Origin: Entomortierella parvispora | Lineage: Eukaryota > Mortierellomycota > Mortierellomycetes > Mortierellales > Mortierellaceae | Direction of reading: 5' to 3' | Length of the DNA: 64,000 nt | Assembly: GCA_963573315.1 (NCBI GenBank) | Contig: OY752146.1 | Location: forward strand, 992,001-1,056,000 | Part shown: positions 10,296 through 20,796 of the stretch, piece after piece | How the letters are laid out: every line of letters begins with the position of its first letter | Position numbering within the stretch: position 1 is the stretch's first letter | Program-made: the position numbers and the translations under genes | Notes under the pieces: model-generated | Databases searched by the model: none | What the model saw: only the letters and a program-made list of their open reading frames with translations | What the model was told of the DNA's origin: nothing

Positions 10296-10853
10296 GTGAC
10301 CTGGCCAAGGTCATCCACCTGGACTATCGTGCGCGCAAGGGTGATGGGCTGGCTCAGTCCCAAATATAGCAAATGAACGTGCGTGTTGGCAGACGTGGGC
10401 GGGTGAGTGCTTAAGCTTTGGCATGCACAACGTCTTGATGGTCATCTTCTGGTCTTCGACTCTCTTCATAGTGCGTCAACGTGCTTAAAACAACAGCCCA
10501 GGGCGGAAGCTCTCGTTTGCTGTCCAGTGCTGTTATAAAGTCTCGCAGCATGTACAGTACAGTACATGTATACAACGAACGCCAGGGCCATCCGACTCTG
10601 AAGAGGGCAGCATTTGTTACCAGGGCGGCGAATGCCACAGCCCAGCAGCGGACGAGGTCGACCGAGGAAAAAAGAAGAATGAAGGTTTTGGATCAAGGTT
10701 CGACTGTGTGCTCTGAGCTCTGAGCAACCTAAAGACCAGGTTGGTACATAAGCGCCTTGTTTCCCATGTCCATCCACTTCTTCTTTATACCCCTCACTTC
10801 CTGGCGACTCTCCCTCATCCACCTTTCGTTCTTTTTCAACCCACATCTCCACA
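10296..10853. other. Upstream region of gene B
   Basis: Only short frames without protein-like composition. Pyrimidine-rich sequence before 10854 fits a 5' leader or promoter of gene B. Nothing else seen. Confidence 0.45.
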
Positions 10854-12561
10854 ATGGCATCTCTACAGCCATTCTGTATAGCTTCAAGCAATGGCACCGT
10901 CTACGCCGTCTCCTTTGCGTACGACCTCAGGTTCACCACCACCAGCTCATACCCAGACACGTTTGTCCTCATCAAGGGCTCAACACCCACTGGACTTCGA
11001 CAGGACATGAACTGGACAGCCATGTCATCAGCCCGTCGAACGGATGTGGGCATCTTTCCGGAACCAATCTTCCCTTATAGCCATGTATGCGGAGTCAGCC
11101 GTGATGGTTCTCTGTTCATACTGCACAGCGCAGGTCCGGTTCAGGCGTTTAGCGTTCATATCCCCATCCGGGACAGTAATGTGATCACTCCCGTGTGGAC
11201 AGTTCAGGACTTTTTCCCGAACTCCTCAGTGACAGATGAAGTGTCAAGCTGGGAGCGGGGACCATCCTTGCTGATGCCTACAGTCGATTTCAATTCTGAG
11301 AACGCAACCGCGTTGGATGGTGCGGAATTTGGAGATTGGATGCACCTATCTAGCCTACAATCGGATCTTGTTATTTTTCGATCAAACAACAGCTTCCCAT
11401 TGTCGCCACAGAAAAGCTTTAAAGGGATGGTAAGTCTCATTAACATAAAAACATTTCGTGATCCAGCTCCTCATCTTCTAATGTATCTAGGCCTCCGCTT
11501 ACATTCTGACATTACCTCTGTTTTTCAAACTAGTTCCCGGGAGTGGACGACTTGACGGCAAATGCTCTTGGAATCGCCTACGCCAACAAAGAACTGTATC
11601 TTCTTTCGTCCACAGATCAAAGAGCAACTGTGCGGTCCATGCCTTTCGAATACAATGCCACCAACCCCAACTGGTTCGACACAAACTCATCGGGAGTTGT
11701 CGTTAGCGAAATTGAAGCCTGCATACCCTTTCTTTATGCCATGACCGTGCTCGATAACTTCGTTTATGTCGTCTGCTCACAGTCTAATGTAAGCCAAAGT
11801 TCCTATCTTATTTCTTTGGACCTTTGTCTTCTGGCGCTCACACGAACTGTTCTCTACGAAACATAAAGGACAATCCTTCCCAGGCGACGTTCACTATCAT
11901 CAATCCTAGAGCCAACACGACCCAAAGTTTTTCTATCAATGTCCCATCATTTCATTACAGGAGAGGCTACGGTTCACCTCCAAGTCTCGTCCCTATTTCA
12001 CATTCGACATTTTTGTTGTCGGATGGCATCAAACTCTTCTGGATCGACACTACGGATGGCCACCCGACGATTGATATCTATACTCCTAATCCTTTGAGGC
12101 AGTTCACTTTCAACAACCAAAATCCAGACATGACTTCCGAGCCCCTGACATTTTCAGGGACAGATACCTTTGCGATCGTAGTTGGATGTCTAGTATTGGC
12201 CGCGCTATTGGTCTTTGCGCAGCGTCTGTTTTTCAAGTGGAGGGCTAGCAACTGGGTCGATGATAGCGACATTCCAGGCTCAAAAGTCGCGGAAGAGGTA
12301 CAGGATGAATCCCATGTCCAGAGTTCTGACGGTTTCCAATCACCTCTGAGCCTGTACGTCCCTCCTTCCTACTCTGACATGGACATCACGAGGACCAACA
12401 GTCACACATCCATGACACCCCTGTCGACAACAGGCGATAGAAGTCCCGGTTTGCGAGCGGACGAATTGGAGCTCGTGCCTTTCTCGAGCCATCCGCGACC
12501 CAATGTTGTCACGACCATCACTGATGGATCCTCAGAAGATACCAATGTTCCTAGAGAGTAA
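10854..12561 (+). CDS. Paralogous single-pass membrane protein B (507 aa)
   Basis: Exons 10854-11429, 11534-11788 and 11869-12561, both introns in phase 0 with donors GTAAGT and GTAAGC. It begins MASLQPFCIASSNGTVYAVSF, matching the PFC-V-A-S-N-G-T-V-Y-A start of gene C. The ectodomain of about 375 residues has sequons (NGT, NWT, NSS, NAT, NTT) and Cys residues at positions shared with A and C. The family hallmark NPDMTSEPLTFSGTDT precedes the transmembrane helix (FAIVVGCLVLAALLVF), which is followed by the membrane-proximal motif QRLFFKW. The cytoplasmic tail is about 110 residues, Ser-rich, with PPSYSD and the near-terminal motif HPRPNVVTTITDGS that gene C shares. No signal peptide is visible. 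Function unknown; a surface receptor or adhesion role is speculative. Confidence 0.8.
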
Positions 12562-13266
12562 GATAGCCAACAATTCAATCAATAATTGACCTTTAATTAA
12601 GACTTGCTTTTTTCGCAACAGTTGCCGCGGTTGCAGCAGTTGATAGAGCAGACGGGATCTAGAACGAATCACAGCTAAGAGGCATGGGTACAGTGTCTTG
12701 TAACCTGATCTGTTTGGAATTCAAAAGGTGCTGCGCGCGTTGAAGGGTTACTGGAAGAGAGAAAAAGAGATAGCGAGTACAAGTATCTGGTAGTGGATAG
12801 TCTCTTGGCCCTGTTCTCAAGTCATTGGTTCGCAATGGGTATTTTAGGGGACGGGACTCCCGATCGTGGTTATCATTGTGATGATAAGCCAAGCGGGCGA
12901 GTGTGTTGACGTGGGCGTCATATTGTTGTCGGAGTAATATAGTCCCACATTCAACGATTGCTACTCCCCATGGCTGGACTGATTATTTCCACGCGTAGCA
13001 TCTCATTTGAAAAGCCATAACAGGAACAAGCACTACAGCAATTTTCCTTGAAAACTCGTATTTTTTTTTATTAGTAGAAAAGCGCCATGGTATATATCGA
13101 TTATATGAGATGGGAATTAATGAATATGCAAATGGTGATGACGATGGGATGAAATTACTAATGCAAAAGACTGGGAAATCTCAAGTGATCTAGGGAATGG
13201 TGTGGCAAGGTAGGTATGGTATGTGTTTTTGAGAATCAAGGATGGAGGAAGGTGGGGTATGTCTCT
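12562..13266. other. Intergenic between convergent gene B and the repeat-protein gene
   Basis: About 700 bp of 3'-flanking sequence for both neighbours. Short frames only; no repeat, RNA gene or coding signal recognised. Confidence 0.5.
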
Positions 13267-14157
13267 TTAGGCAACTGGCTTGCAGACAAGTCCCTTTCCG
13301 AACTTGGGGTTCCAGTTCTTGGGGCAAGGCATGAGCTCGACATTGGCCTCAGTTTCAGGGACAACGGGCTCGACGGGCTTGCATGCAGGACCCTTTCCAA
13401 ACTTGGGGTTCCAGTTCTTGGGGCAGGGCATCAACTCGACATCGGCCTCAGTTTCGGGCGCAACAGGCTCGACAGGCTTGCAAGCGGGGGGAAATCCGAA
13501 CTTGTAGTTCCAGTTCTTGGGGCAGGGCATGAGCTCGACATCGGCTTCAGTTTCGGGCACAACGGGCTCGACAGGCTTGCAAGCGGGACCCTTTCCGAAT
13601 TTGGGGTTCCAGTTCTTGGGGCAGGGCATGAGCTCGACATCGGCCTCAGTTTCGGGCACAACGGGCTCGACGGGCTTGCAAGCGGGACCCTTTCCGAATT
13701 TGGGGTTCCAGTTCTTGGGGCAGGGCATGAGCTCGACATCGGCCTCAGTTTCGGGCACAACGGGCTCGACGGGCTTGCAAGCGGGACCCTTTCCAAACTT
13801 GGGGTTCCAGTTCTTGGGGCAGGGCATCAACTCGACATCGGCCTCAGTTTCGGGCACAACGGGCTCGATGGGCTTGCAAGCGGGACCAAGTCCGAACTTG
13901 GGGTTCCAGTTCTTGGGGCAGGGCATCAACTCGACATCGGCCTCAGTTTCAGGAACAATGGGCTCGACAGGCTTGCAAGCGGGGCCAGGTCCGAACTTGG
14001 GGTTCCAGTTCTTGGGGCAAGGCATCAAATTGTTGATGTTGTCACCGTCATCACGCTTGAAGGCAAAGGAGGCAGGAACAGGGGCGGCGGAGACCTTGTT
14101 GGAGACGAGGACCAGGATGGCAGCAGAGCTGAGGAGTACGCATGTAGAAAACTTCAT
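13267..14157 (-). CDS. Secreted tandem-repeat protein: eight 33-residue two-Cys repeats (296 aa)
   Basis: Single exon. It begins with a clear signal peptide (MKFSTCVLLSSAAILVLV, then SNKVSA, cleavage likely before APVP). A short pro-segment ends in Lys-Arg (ASFAFKR at about residues 32-38), a likely KEX2 site. The remainder is seven full and one partial copy of a 33-residue (99-bp) unit: LMPCPKNWNPKFGKGPACKP, then VEPVVPETEADVE. Each unit holds two Cys 14 residues apart enclosing a Lys/Trp/Pro/Gly loop, then an acidic linker. Units 3, 4 and 5 are identical in protein; unit 6 (NYKFGFPP) and unit 8 (GKGLVCKPVA, end) are most divergent. No dibasic sites lie between repeats, so release as separate KEX2 peptides is not obvious. 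No known family. Possible roles include wall/surface protein or peptide precursor. A TATA box lies upstream. Confidence 0.85.
   Translation of the reverse strand: MKFSTCVLLSSAAILVLVSNKVSAAPVPASFAFKRDDGDNINNLMPCPKNWNPKFGPGPACKPVEPIVPETEADVELMPCPKNWNPKFGLGPACKPIEPVVPETEADVELMPCPKNWNPKFGKGPACKPVEPVVPETEADVELMPCPKNWNPKFGKGPACKPVEPVVPETEADVELMPCPKNWNPKFGKGPACKPVEPVVPETEADVELMPCPKNWNYKFGFPPACKPVEPVAPETEADVELMPCPKNWNPKFGKGPACKPVEPVVPETEANVELMPCPKNWNPKFGKGLVCKPVA
13268..14050 (-). repeat. 99-bp tandem repeat array inside the secreted-protein gene
   Basis: About 7.7 copies of a 99-bp unit, nearly identical at the DNA level in the central copies. Because the unit is a multiple of three and lacks stops in several frames, long open frames also appear on the opposite strand; these are a by-product of the repeat. 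Confidence 0.9.
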
Positions 14158-14275
14158 GTTTGGTACGAATGTTGAGAATCGGGAGTTGGGTGTTGGGAGA
14201 GTGTTTTGAAAGTGCAGAGAAGAGAAAGTGAATGAGTGTTTGGTGAAGAAGAAAAATACCGATCCAACCTTGACT

Positions 14276-14284
14276 CCTTTTATA
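14276..14284 (-). promoter_or_regulatory. TATA box of the secreted repeat-protein gene
   Basis: Read on the minus strand the sequence is GGTATAAAAGG. It lies about 120 bp before the start codon at 14157, with an A/G-rich leader between. A strong canonical TATA is unusual among the promoters in this window and suggests a highly expressed or regulated gene. Confidence 0.6.
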
Positions 14285-16055
14285 CCCGCGATCAGTGTAT
14301 TATCACGACTACAATATTGAATAGTTTTTTTTTAATGGGAAGGCGAATGCATCATCGACATCTTCAAGTCCGCACAAAGGCCCTATGGGAACATATGGGA
14401 GGCCGTTCCGGAGGGCGTCTTGCTCAGAACTTTTTCCTTATTGCCGGAGTGCGACTGAGAATGGACAGTAACTGGCCGCATTTGTCCACATACGATGAGC
14501 GCATGGAATAAAAGTATCTGCATTTGAACGCGAGTTTCAAAGACCGATCTGAACGGCTCTGTTGCGTACCGTTTTGAGAAGGACGCATGGGATGGACCGT
14601 GGGTTGCGACGAGAGGAGTTTATTTCCTTCTTTCTGCATCAGTCTTTTTTTAAAGGGAGGGTACTGTAGTACCTAGTGAATGAGTGGGTAAAGTCAAAAG
14701 TGCACAACGGGGCGGAGAACAAAGGCGCGAATTAGGTATTTGAAAGACAGCCTGTAAAAAACAATGAGCGCGAAAAGGAAGAAGAACGTACTGGACTGTA
14801 GTTCTTGTCTGACCCATATTTGGAGAAACCGTGGGATGGTGCAAGATGACGGCAGATGAGCTGGGGTGGAAGGACATTGAATGCGGAGCACCAGTCCATG
14901 GTCAAGAGGAGCCAAAACAAGTTTTAGAAGACCGACGACGGGGGGCACTCAAAGGGCGAATGTCACTATGCTGACGGGCGAAGCGCGTTGCACTTGTCCT
15001 GTCCAATGAGACACATCTCTTCCCCCAGTTCTTGGCGTTTGGGCTATCCATGGACCGCTTGAATCCCCATCTGAGCGCATCGAAGAACAAAAGAATGAAT
15101 GAAAACGGAGCATGGCGCGGGTACATGCGGCTGCCCCAGTTATTGCTCGGGTGCACTCAATTGTTTTTCTGTTTTTTCTGTTGGCCTCCACAGCTCAGCT
15201 CTGTCAAGCGTTGCACGACCGCACTTTGAAAACGTGTATCCTGTGGATGTACATGTAAAAGACGGCATTGATGGAAAAAGAGGGCATTGATGGAAAAAGA
15301 GCTCAGACAGGCCTGGGAAAGTGAGCGGGTTTGTATGTGAGAGAGAGCCATGGAAGAAACACGTCGGCGTACGAATACCTTGTGCGCCCGGGTGATTGTC
15401 CTCGTCTCTTCATGGTCCGTCCGCCCCAGGAGGGCTCCTTCTTCTTTCCTTCCTTCTTTCCGTTGTCCCACACAGACCAATTGCACAAAGCGAGGAAGGA
15501 AAACTCGAGGTTAAAAAAAGAAAAGAAAAGAGTACATGATCATGTATGTACCTCTTCCTCCACAGGTCGACGGTACGATGTTCGATCCGCACCACTCGTT
15601 CGCTCAAGCTACAGAGTGGCCAATGTAGAGACACTGTCGCAGTGCGTGCTTGCTTGATGGCGGTCTATGTCCGTTTTCTCAGGGCAAGGTAGTGTTTAAG
15701 TTAATGTCGCGTCCATTTGTTCCCGTAAAAGACTATGGCCACCAATAAGGATGAGATTCTCCTTCCTCTCTTTCCCTCCGCCCTCGTCTTGCAAGAAGAC
15801 AAAGAGGCAAGAAGACGTTAATCGCGAACCTTTCAAGAGCCGCACTGACGGCAAGAGAGATTCTTATCGATGAGAGAGCGTGGACGGGCACAGGAATTTC
15901 TCAATCCGTCGCTTGGGTTTGGTTGCTTGAGAGCACTCTTTGTCCCTCCATCGTGTCCTCGTCTTCATCAGAAGAGGAATGGGGATGTGCATCATCATCA
16001 TCTCTCCCACTCCTCATCCATCGTCTATTTGTCCATCAGCATCGTCCGTCGTGCC
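14285..16055. other. Long non-coding interval between the repeat-protein gene and gene C
   Basis: About 1.8 kb. Many short open frames on both strands, none with protein-like composition, paired splice signals or family motifs. It contains a small 19-bp direct repeat (GGCATTGATGGAAAAAGAG-type unit, 15264-15282 and 15283-15301). The last ~200 bp are the presumed promoter/leader of gene C. Confidence 0.45.
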
Positions 16056-17860
16056 ATGCAAGCTCAACCCATTCAGCCCTTCTGCGTAGTCGCCTCCAAC
16101 GGAACAGTCTATGCTGCCGCGTTCGCGTACAACAGGAGAGCGATTAGTACAGCTCCCGACCCCGACTGGTTTGTCCTAGTCCAAGGCTCACTCTCGCCAC
16201 CCTCGCCCGCGGCAACCGTTGCCAAACCGTTGGATGTGACCTGGACGGTCGTCTCCCTCACTCTCCGGACTGCGCTCAACCTCTTCCCTGAAGTTCCCTT
16301 CTTCTACAACTGTGCCCTCAGTCCTGATGGAGCAACGTTCCTGCTGAGAGTCGCTCTGGAGACCCAGCAATTCACTGTCTCGTTGTCCACCATCGCCAAT
16401 TCTACCGCCCCAATCGGATATGTCCCAGATTCGGGAACAGGGAACGGCACCTCGAATCCTTTCCTCGCCACAGGGCTGTCCATACTGCTACCGGTTCAGG
16501 AACCCAGCCCTGTTCTCTCCAGCATAGACGCGACGACTGATCAAGAGTGGATTCAAGTGCAAGTGGAGAGGTTGGGCAACATGATGTATATTTCGCAGAC
16601 CACCCAAGGGTCATTTCCTCGAACGCCACAAATCTCGGTCCCTATCACGGTAAGATTGAGGCAAATGTGGGAAAAGGTATTGTTTTCTTTCCTTGGTCGA
16701 GATCAGCGTTGTTGATCCTACTTATTTTTTGGTCTTCTTATCCCGCAGTGGACGACAGCCTGCTATGGGTTGGCGTATGATCAGGACGCGCTCTACATGT
16801 TGTCGACCAATACATTGATAAACGGCACTACTTTGATCCAATCGGTACCATGGACTTACAACGCCAGTCTCCCAAATTGGATTGCGCCAATCCCTCTTTC
16901 CAGTGTTCTCAACTTCACTGCGGCAGAGTCTCCTATCTGCGCAAGCAACCTTACGGTAATGACGACTCTAGGTTCAATCCTTCATATGATCTGTTTTTCG
17001 GACGAGGTTGGTTTTTGCAAAAATGATTGAATACCCTGCATTGACAGCAAACCTTGCGCAACAAACAGCTGACCCTTACCTTTTTGAATTAGCCCAACTC
17101 TTATACTCCGTCATACATGCAATGGGACACCAAAGCTGCGAAGTTGAGGGACGCAACCACTCTGGGTTCAATAGCGACTAAGCCGCAAATCGGAGGGACC
17201 GCCAACCCAACACTGGCTGTGTTCAACGATAACATCTCATTATACGCGGATGGACAGAGTCTCTTCTGGACAGACCTCTCACAAGGATTGCTCCAAAAGT
17301 TCACGATAGACGTCGATGCTGCCTATACGAGTAACAACATGAACCCCGACATGACCACGTCACCCATGACGCTCTCATCGCTGGACACCTTAGTTATTGT
17401 TGTCGGCGCTTTGTTTTTGGGCGTTCTCTTGGTCTGTTTCCAGCGGCTATTCTTTCGATGGCAAGCTCGTCGGTGGCTCAAAGAGATGGAAGCACTGGGG
17501 AGCAAGGTGATGGTAGAAGACGTGGAGGCTGAGGATTCTGACACTGATAGAGAAGACTTGCCATCGACCAGACCAAAGCTGCGGCGAAGGACAACGTCAG
17601 CCCCAACATTCGCCGAGAACAACACGGGCCATATATCGACGCCGAGTTCTTCATCCCAATCAACCGCTGTGAACGGGTTGATGTTATTTGAGCCATCGGC
17701 ACCTACGATGCTTGGAGTTGGGGAACCATTGTCTGCAGAGGGTCAAAGTGCGGGAGAGGTTCGGGATGGGTACGAGATGCATACGTTTTCAAATCACCCG
17801 CGACCGACGATTGTCACAACCATTACAGATGGATCAACAGATGAAATTACTCATGAATAA
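16056..17860 (+). CDS. Paralogous single-pass membrane protein C (539 aa)
   Basis: Exons 16056-16649, 16749-17006 and 17093-17860, both introns phase 0, at the same protein positions as in A and B. The start ATG at 16056 (MQAQPIQPFCVVASNGTVY) is chosen because the paralogues begin just before the PFC motif. The frame is open further upstream to an ATG at 15870, but that segment is not conserved. The ectodomain carries sequons (NGT, NST, NAS, NFT, NLT). The pre-membrane motif is NPDMTTSPMTLSSLDT, the TM helix VIVVGALFLGVLLVCF, then QRLFFRWQARRWL. The tail is about 140 residues with acidic Ser-rich sequence, an Arg-rich patch (KLRRRTTSAP) and the end motif HPRPTIVTTITDGS shared with B. No signal peptide, no known domain. 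It ends 71 bp from the convergent FAD monooxygenase gene. Confidence 0.8.
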
Positions 17861-17931
17861 AAAGAACAAAAAGATGAATGAAGATCTGTCGTTTTTATTC
17901 TACGCGATTTTTATTCTGGTCTCTCTCGTGA

Positions 17932-20069
17932 TCAAACGCCAACTGCAACTTCCTTCTTCTTTGCTTCCTGTTCTAGTGTGTATCGGACAGAGGGCTTCAA
18001 AGGCAGTAGATCAACGGTGCCTCGGCGAGGCGCTTCGGGCAAGAAAGCAATCTGAGGGCGGTAGGCTGCACTCTTGATAAACATTCTCGCGTGTGCCCAA
18101 AGTGGCAGGTAGTTGAAAACGACCTTGCGGATAACACGTTCCCACCAAGTCTACCAGGAAGAAAGCCGAAAAAAGAACAAATGGGGGGTCAGTGCGATAG
18201 TTCCGTTTAGGTTTGGACAAAGCGAATCCTCTGGTCAACACTTTTTTTTTTCACTCGTCTCTTTTGATTTGATTACCTGACCGCTCATGATTTTGCCGTT
18301 GAACTTGCTGACCTCGAACTGGAACTTTGCCTGAGGATGCCGTTGTTGCCAATAGTCGTCAAAGGCAGCCGTCAATGCCTCGGAGCTATAAGATTCCAGA
18401 TCGTAGAGACAGTTGGCCAAGATCACAGCATCTTGCATTGCATTGACGGCACCTATGATTGTTTTACAGAGCAAAGCGTGTGAGAGATACTTGCCCAGAT
18501 TCCCAAGTTCTGCCTCTTTTCATTGAGCCCTGGTTGTCTCATGTATCGCTATTTTACCTTGACCTGCGCTAGGCAACATCTTGTGCGCCGCTAACCGAGT
18601 AACCCAAACCAAAGAGAAAACGCGTCAATAAACTCAAAAATACTCTTTGGATCTATCACGAGGTCTCTCCCTCTCCCAATGCGATCAGAGAACAAACATC
18701 AAGCGATTTTCTTTACCATCTCCAATGAGGACAGTTCGTCCGTAATACCAAGTCTGGAAGAGCTTCTCTTCCAGCATGACCTTTGAAATATTTTCTCGGG
18801 GTGTGTTCTCGATTAATTCTCCCAAGGTTCCTCCGAATCCATTCGTGAACGAGGATACCTCCTGTATCGTGCTCTCGCATGCCTCAGGTCCCCATTCCGA
18901 GTTGCGGATGATGTCCTCTTTTTTCAGGGTGTCTGGGAGCTGTTGCACTACGGACCAACAGATCCTGTTTTCTTTTACAGAGATACTGGTCCACTAGAAG
19001 ACAGAAAAAAGAAAAGGGGCCAGTGAGAACTAGAAAGTGTGTGTGTGAGAGAGAAAGAAATAAAGAGACGATTTCCCTACCGAGTATGACTTGTTCTCGC
19101 CTACGACCTGGGCCACATGGGAGATGTCATCCTTCAACACTGGATATTTTTCAGGATCCATCGGCTCGCTAGTTCCCACCATGCAAACATAGTTGACCGC
19201 CAGACTCTCCTTGTCCGATTGTGGCAGTACACCCTTGCGTTCCATTTGGTCATAAAGGGCTTGTCGGATCCCACTGTAGGCACCATCAGCTCCAATGAGG
19301 ATGCTTCCCTCATACGAGGTCCCGTCCGAGCAATGGATCGTGATGCCGTCGCTCGAGCCCCCAACGGTCCCGTCCTCTTTGGTCTCAAAGGACTCTGTGA
19401 AAGAGACAATCTTTTTCGAAAACGAAATGCGCTCTTTAGGGACCTTGCTCAGAATGAGGTCGTACAACTTTGGGCGAGGGAAGGCAAGAGAGTCGTATCC
19501 TGCACTAGAAGGAAAAAAAAAAAGAAATAACGGCGGGGACGAACATGCGGTGAGCCCAGAGTTGACACAGTTGCATATCGAGAAACAGATCAATCGATGA
19601 AAACAAGTGGGTGAGGAAGAGGAGGAGGAGAAGAAGGAGGATGCAGTGTGGACTCACATCTCGTTGATGCCCGCGGGCCCATAAATGCCAATCTGTTCCA
19701 TGTTCTCCTTGTATAGCGTCATGCCCATCATGGGCAGTGAAATGTCGATCAACTCATCGTAAAAGCCCAACTGTTCAAACACTGCCAGGATATTGTTTCC
19801 CAAAGACATGAGCGCACCTACATCACAATTGCAAGAGTTTGGTGTCAATTTCAGGATCCTTTTCGTTGTTTTGACAAAAACGAGATTGTCACAGAAAAAA
19901 AAATATAACAAATCGAACGCTGGCTTTTACCGAGAGGTTTGACTTTGGCAGCTCTTTCATAGATTTGATAGGGAATGTTCATCCGCTCGAAAAGGATGGC
20001 CATAACGAGTCCTGCGAGGCCGGCACCGACAATGATTACAGGCTTCTTTGGTTGGATGGCAGAGGACAT
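17932..20069 (-). CDS. FAD-dependent aromatic-type monooxygenase (UbiH/PheA class), 475 aa
   Basis: Seven exons on the minus strand: 20069-19931, 19817-19658, 19504-19081, 18993-18717, 18590-18558, 18452-18277 and 18150-17932. All junctions have GT-AG signals and compatible phases. The N-terminus has the FAD-binding GxGxxG (VIIVGAGLAGLVMAILFER) with an acidic ribose-binding residue in YQIYERA. The middle carries the second flavin motif GADGAYSGIRQALY. The third motif GDAAHKMLPSAGQG is split between exons 4, 5 and 6, which strongly supports the splicing. Such enzymes hydroxylate aromatic or polyketide-like substrates using NAD(P)H and O2; the substrate here cannot be told. No signal peptide or TM helix. 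Length is normal for the family. No obvious biosynthetic cluster surrounds it, although the secreted repeat protein and gene C lie just beyond its 3' end. Confidence 0.9.
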
Positions 20070-20796
20070 CTTGTTATCGTTGAGACAGGGAAGGGATTGA
20101 TTTTTTTTTTTTTGGATTGAATCGGGACGTAACGAAGGTAAAGGGGGAGTAGGGGGAGAGAAAAGGGAATGGGGAAAAGAAAAAGAAGAGCAAAAAAAAA
20201 AAAGTAGACGAAGGAAGCGCCAGTGCAGTGCCCGAGTCTTGATCCTCTCTCTTCTCCCAACTCGCACAAAACACAATAGACGCCATTCCAGCTCAGAACC
20301 CAATAATGATGGTACACAAAGCTGATTTCGTCCGTCTGCAATATTTTGTGGCCACGACAAGACCAGGCACATGTGTTCAAGCTGCACTTGAAAAACATCA
20401 AAACCTTTGTTGAGCTGCATGCTTGCTTGCATACAAACTGGCGCTCCGCTCGTTTCCTTGGGCCTTGTGCAACCTAAACTTCTTGGCCGTTAGTTGACTC
20501 GGAGACTGGGCGCCAGTTCGGGATCAGTTCCCTTTCCAAGAAAAAGAAAGGCAGTGACCGGGTCTCTGATCAGATGGCTATTTGTGTATTATATGACTTT
20601 ATTGAGGCGAGAGAAACAGAAGTTTGTATGTAGAAGGGGGAGGTGCTAAAGTTGTGTCTAGCCTTGTCGGCAGTCGTCTTGTGTATCTTGCTTTGATCCT
20701 GTTTAAAGGCCAACACCAAAACTATAGTGGCAGAGAGAAAAAAGAGACAAGAGTTGATGAGTAATGGGTTTTATTTTGGAGGGGGTCAATGTTTTT
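20070..20796. other. Upstream region of the monooxygenase, 3' of AHA1
   Basis: Contains A- and T-rich tracts and G/A-rich sequence. No supported gene or RNA. Confidence 0.5.

Noticed and set aside
13216-14209. Long plus-strand open frames (up to 319 codons) across the secreted-repeat gene
   Set aside because: They are shadows of the 99-bp repeat read on the other strand; they lack start context, signal peptide or any conserved composition, while the minus-strand protein has all of these.
15870-16055. Upstream extension of membrane protein C to an ATG at 15870
   Set aside because: The extra 62 residues are not shared with paralogues A and B, which both start just before the PFC motif.
13267-20069. 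RiPP-type biosynthetic cluster made of the repeat precursor plus the FAD monooxygenase
   Set aside because: The two genes are separated by gene C and about 4 kb, there is no DUF3328/UstY-type oxidase, and no dibasic sites lie between repeats. Kept only as an open possibility.
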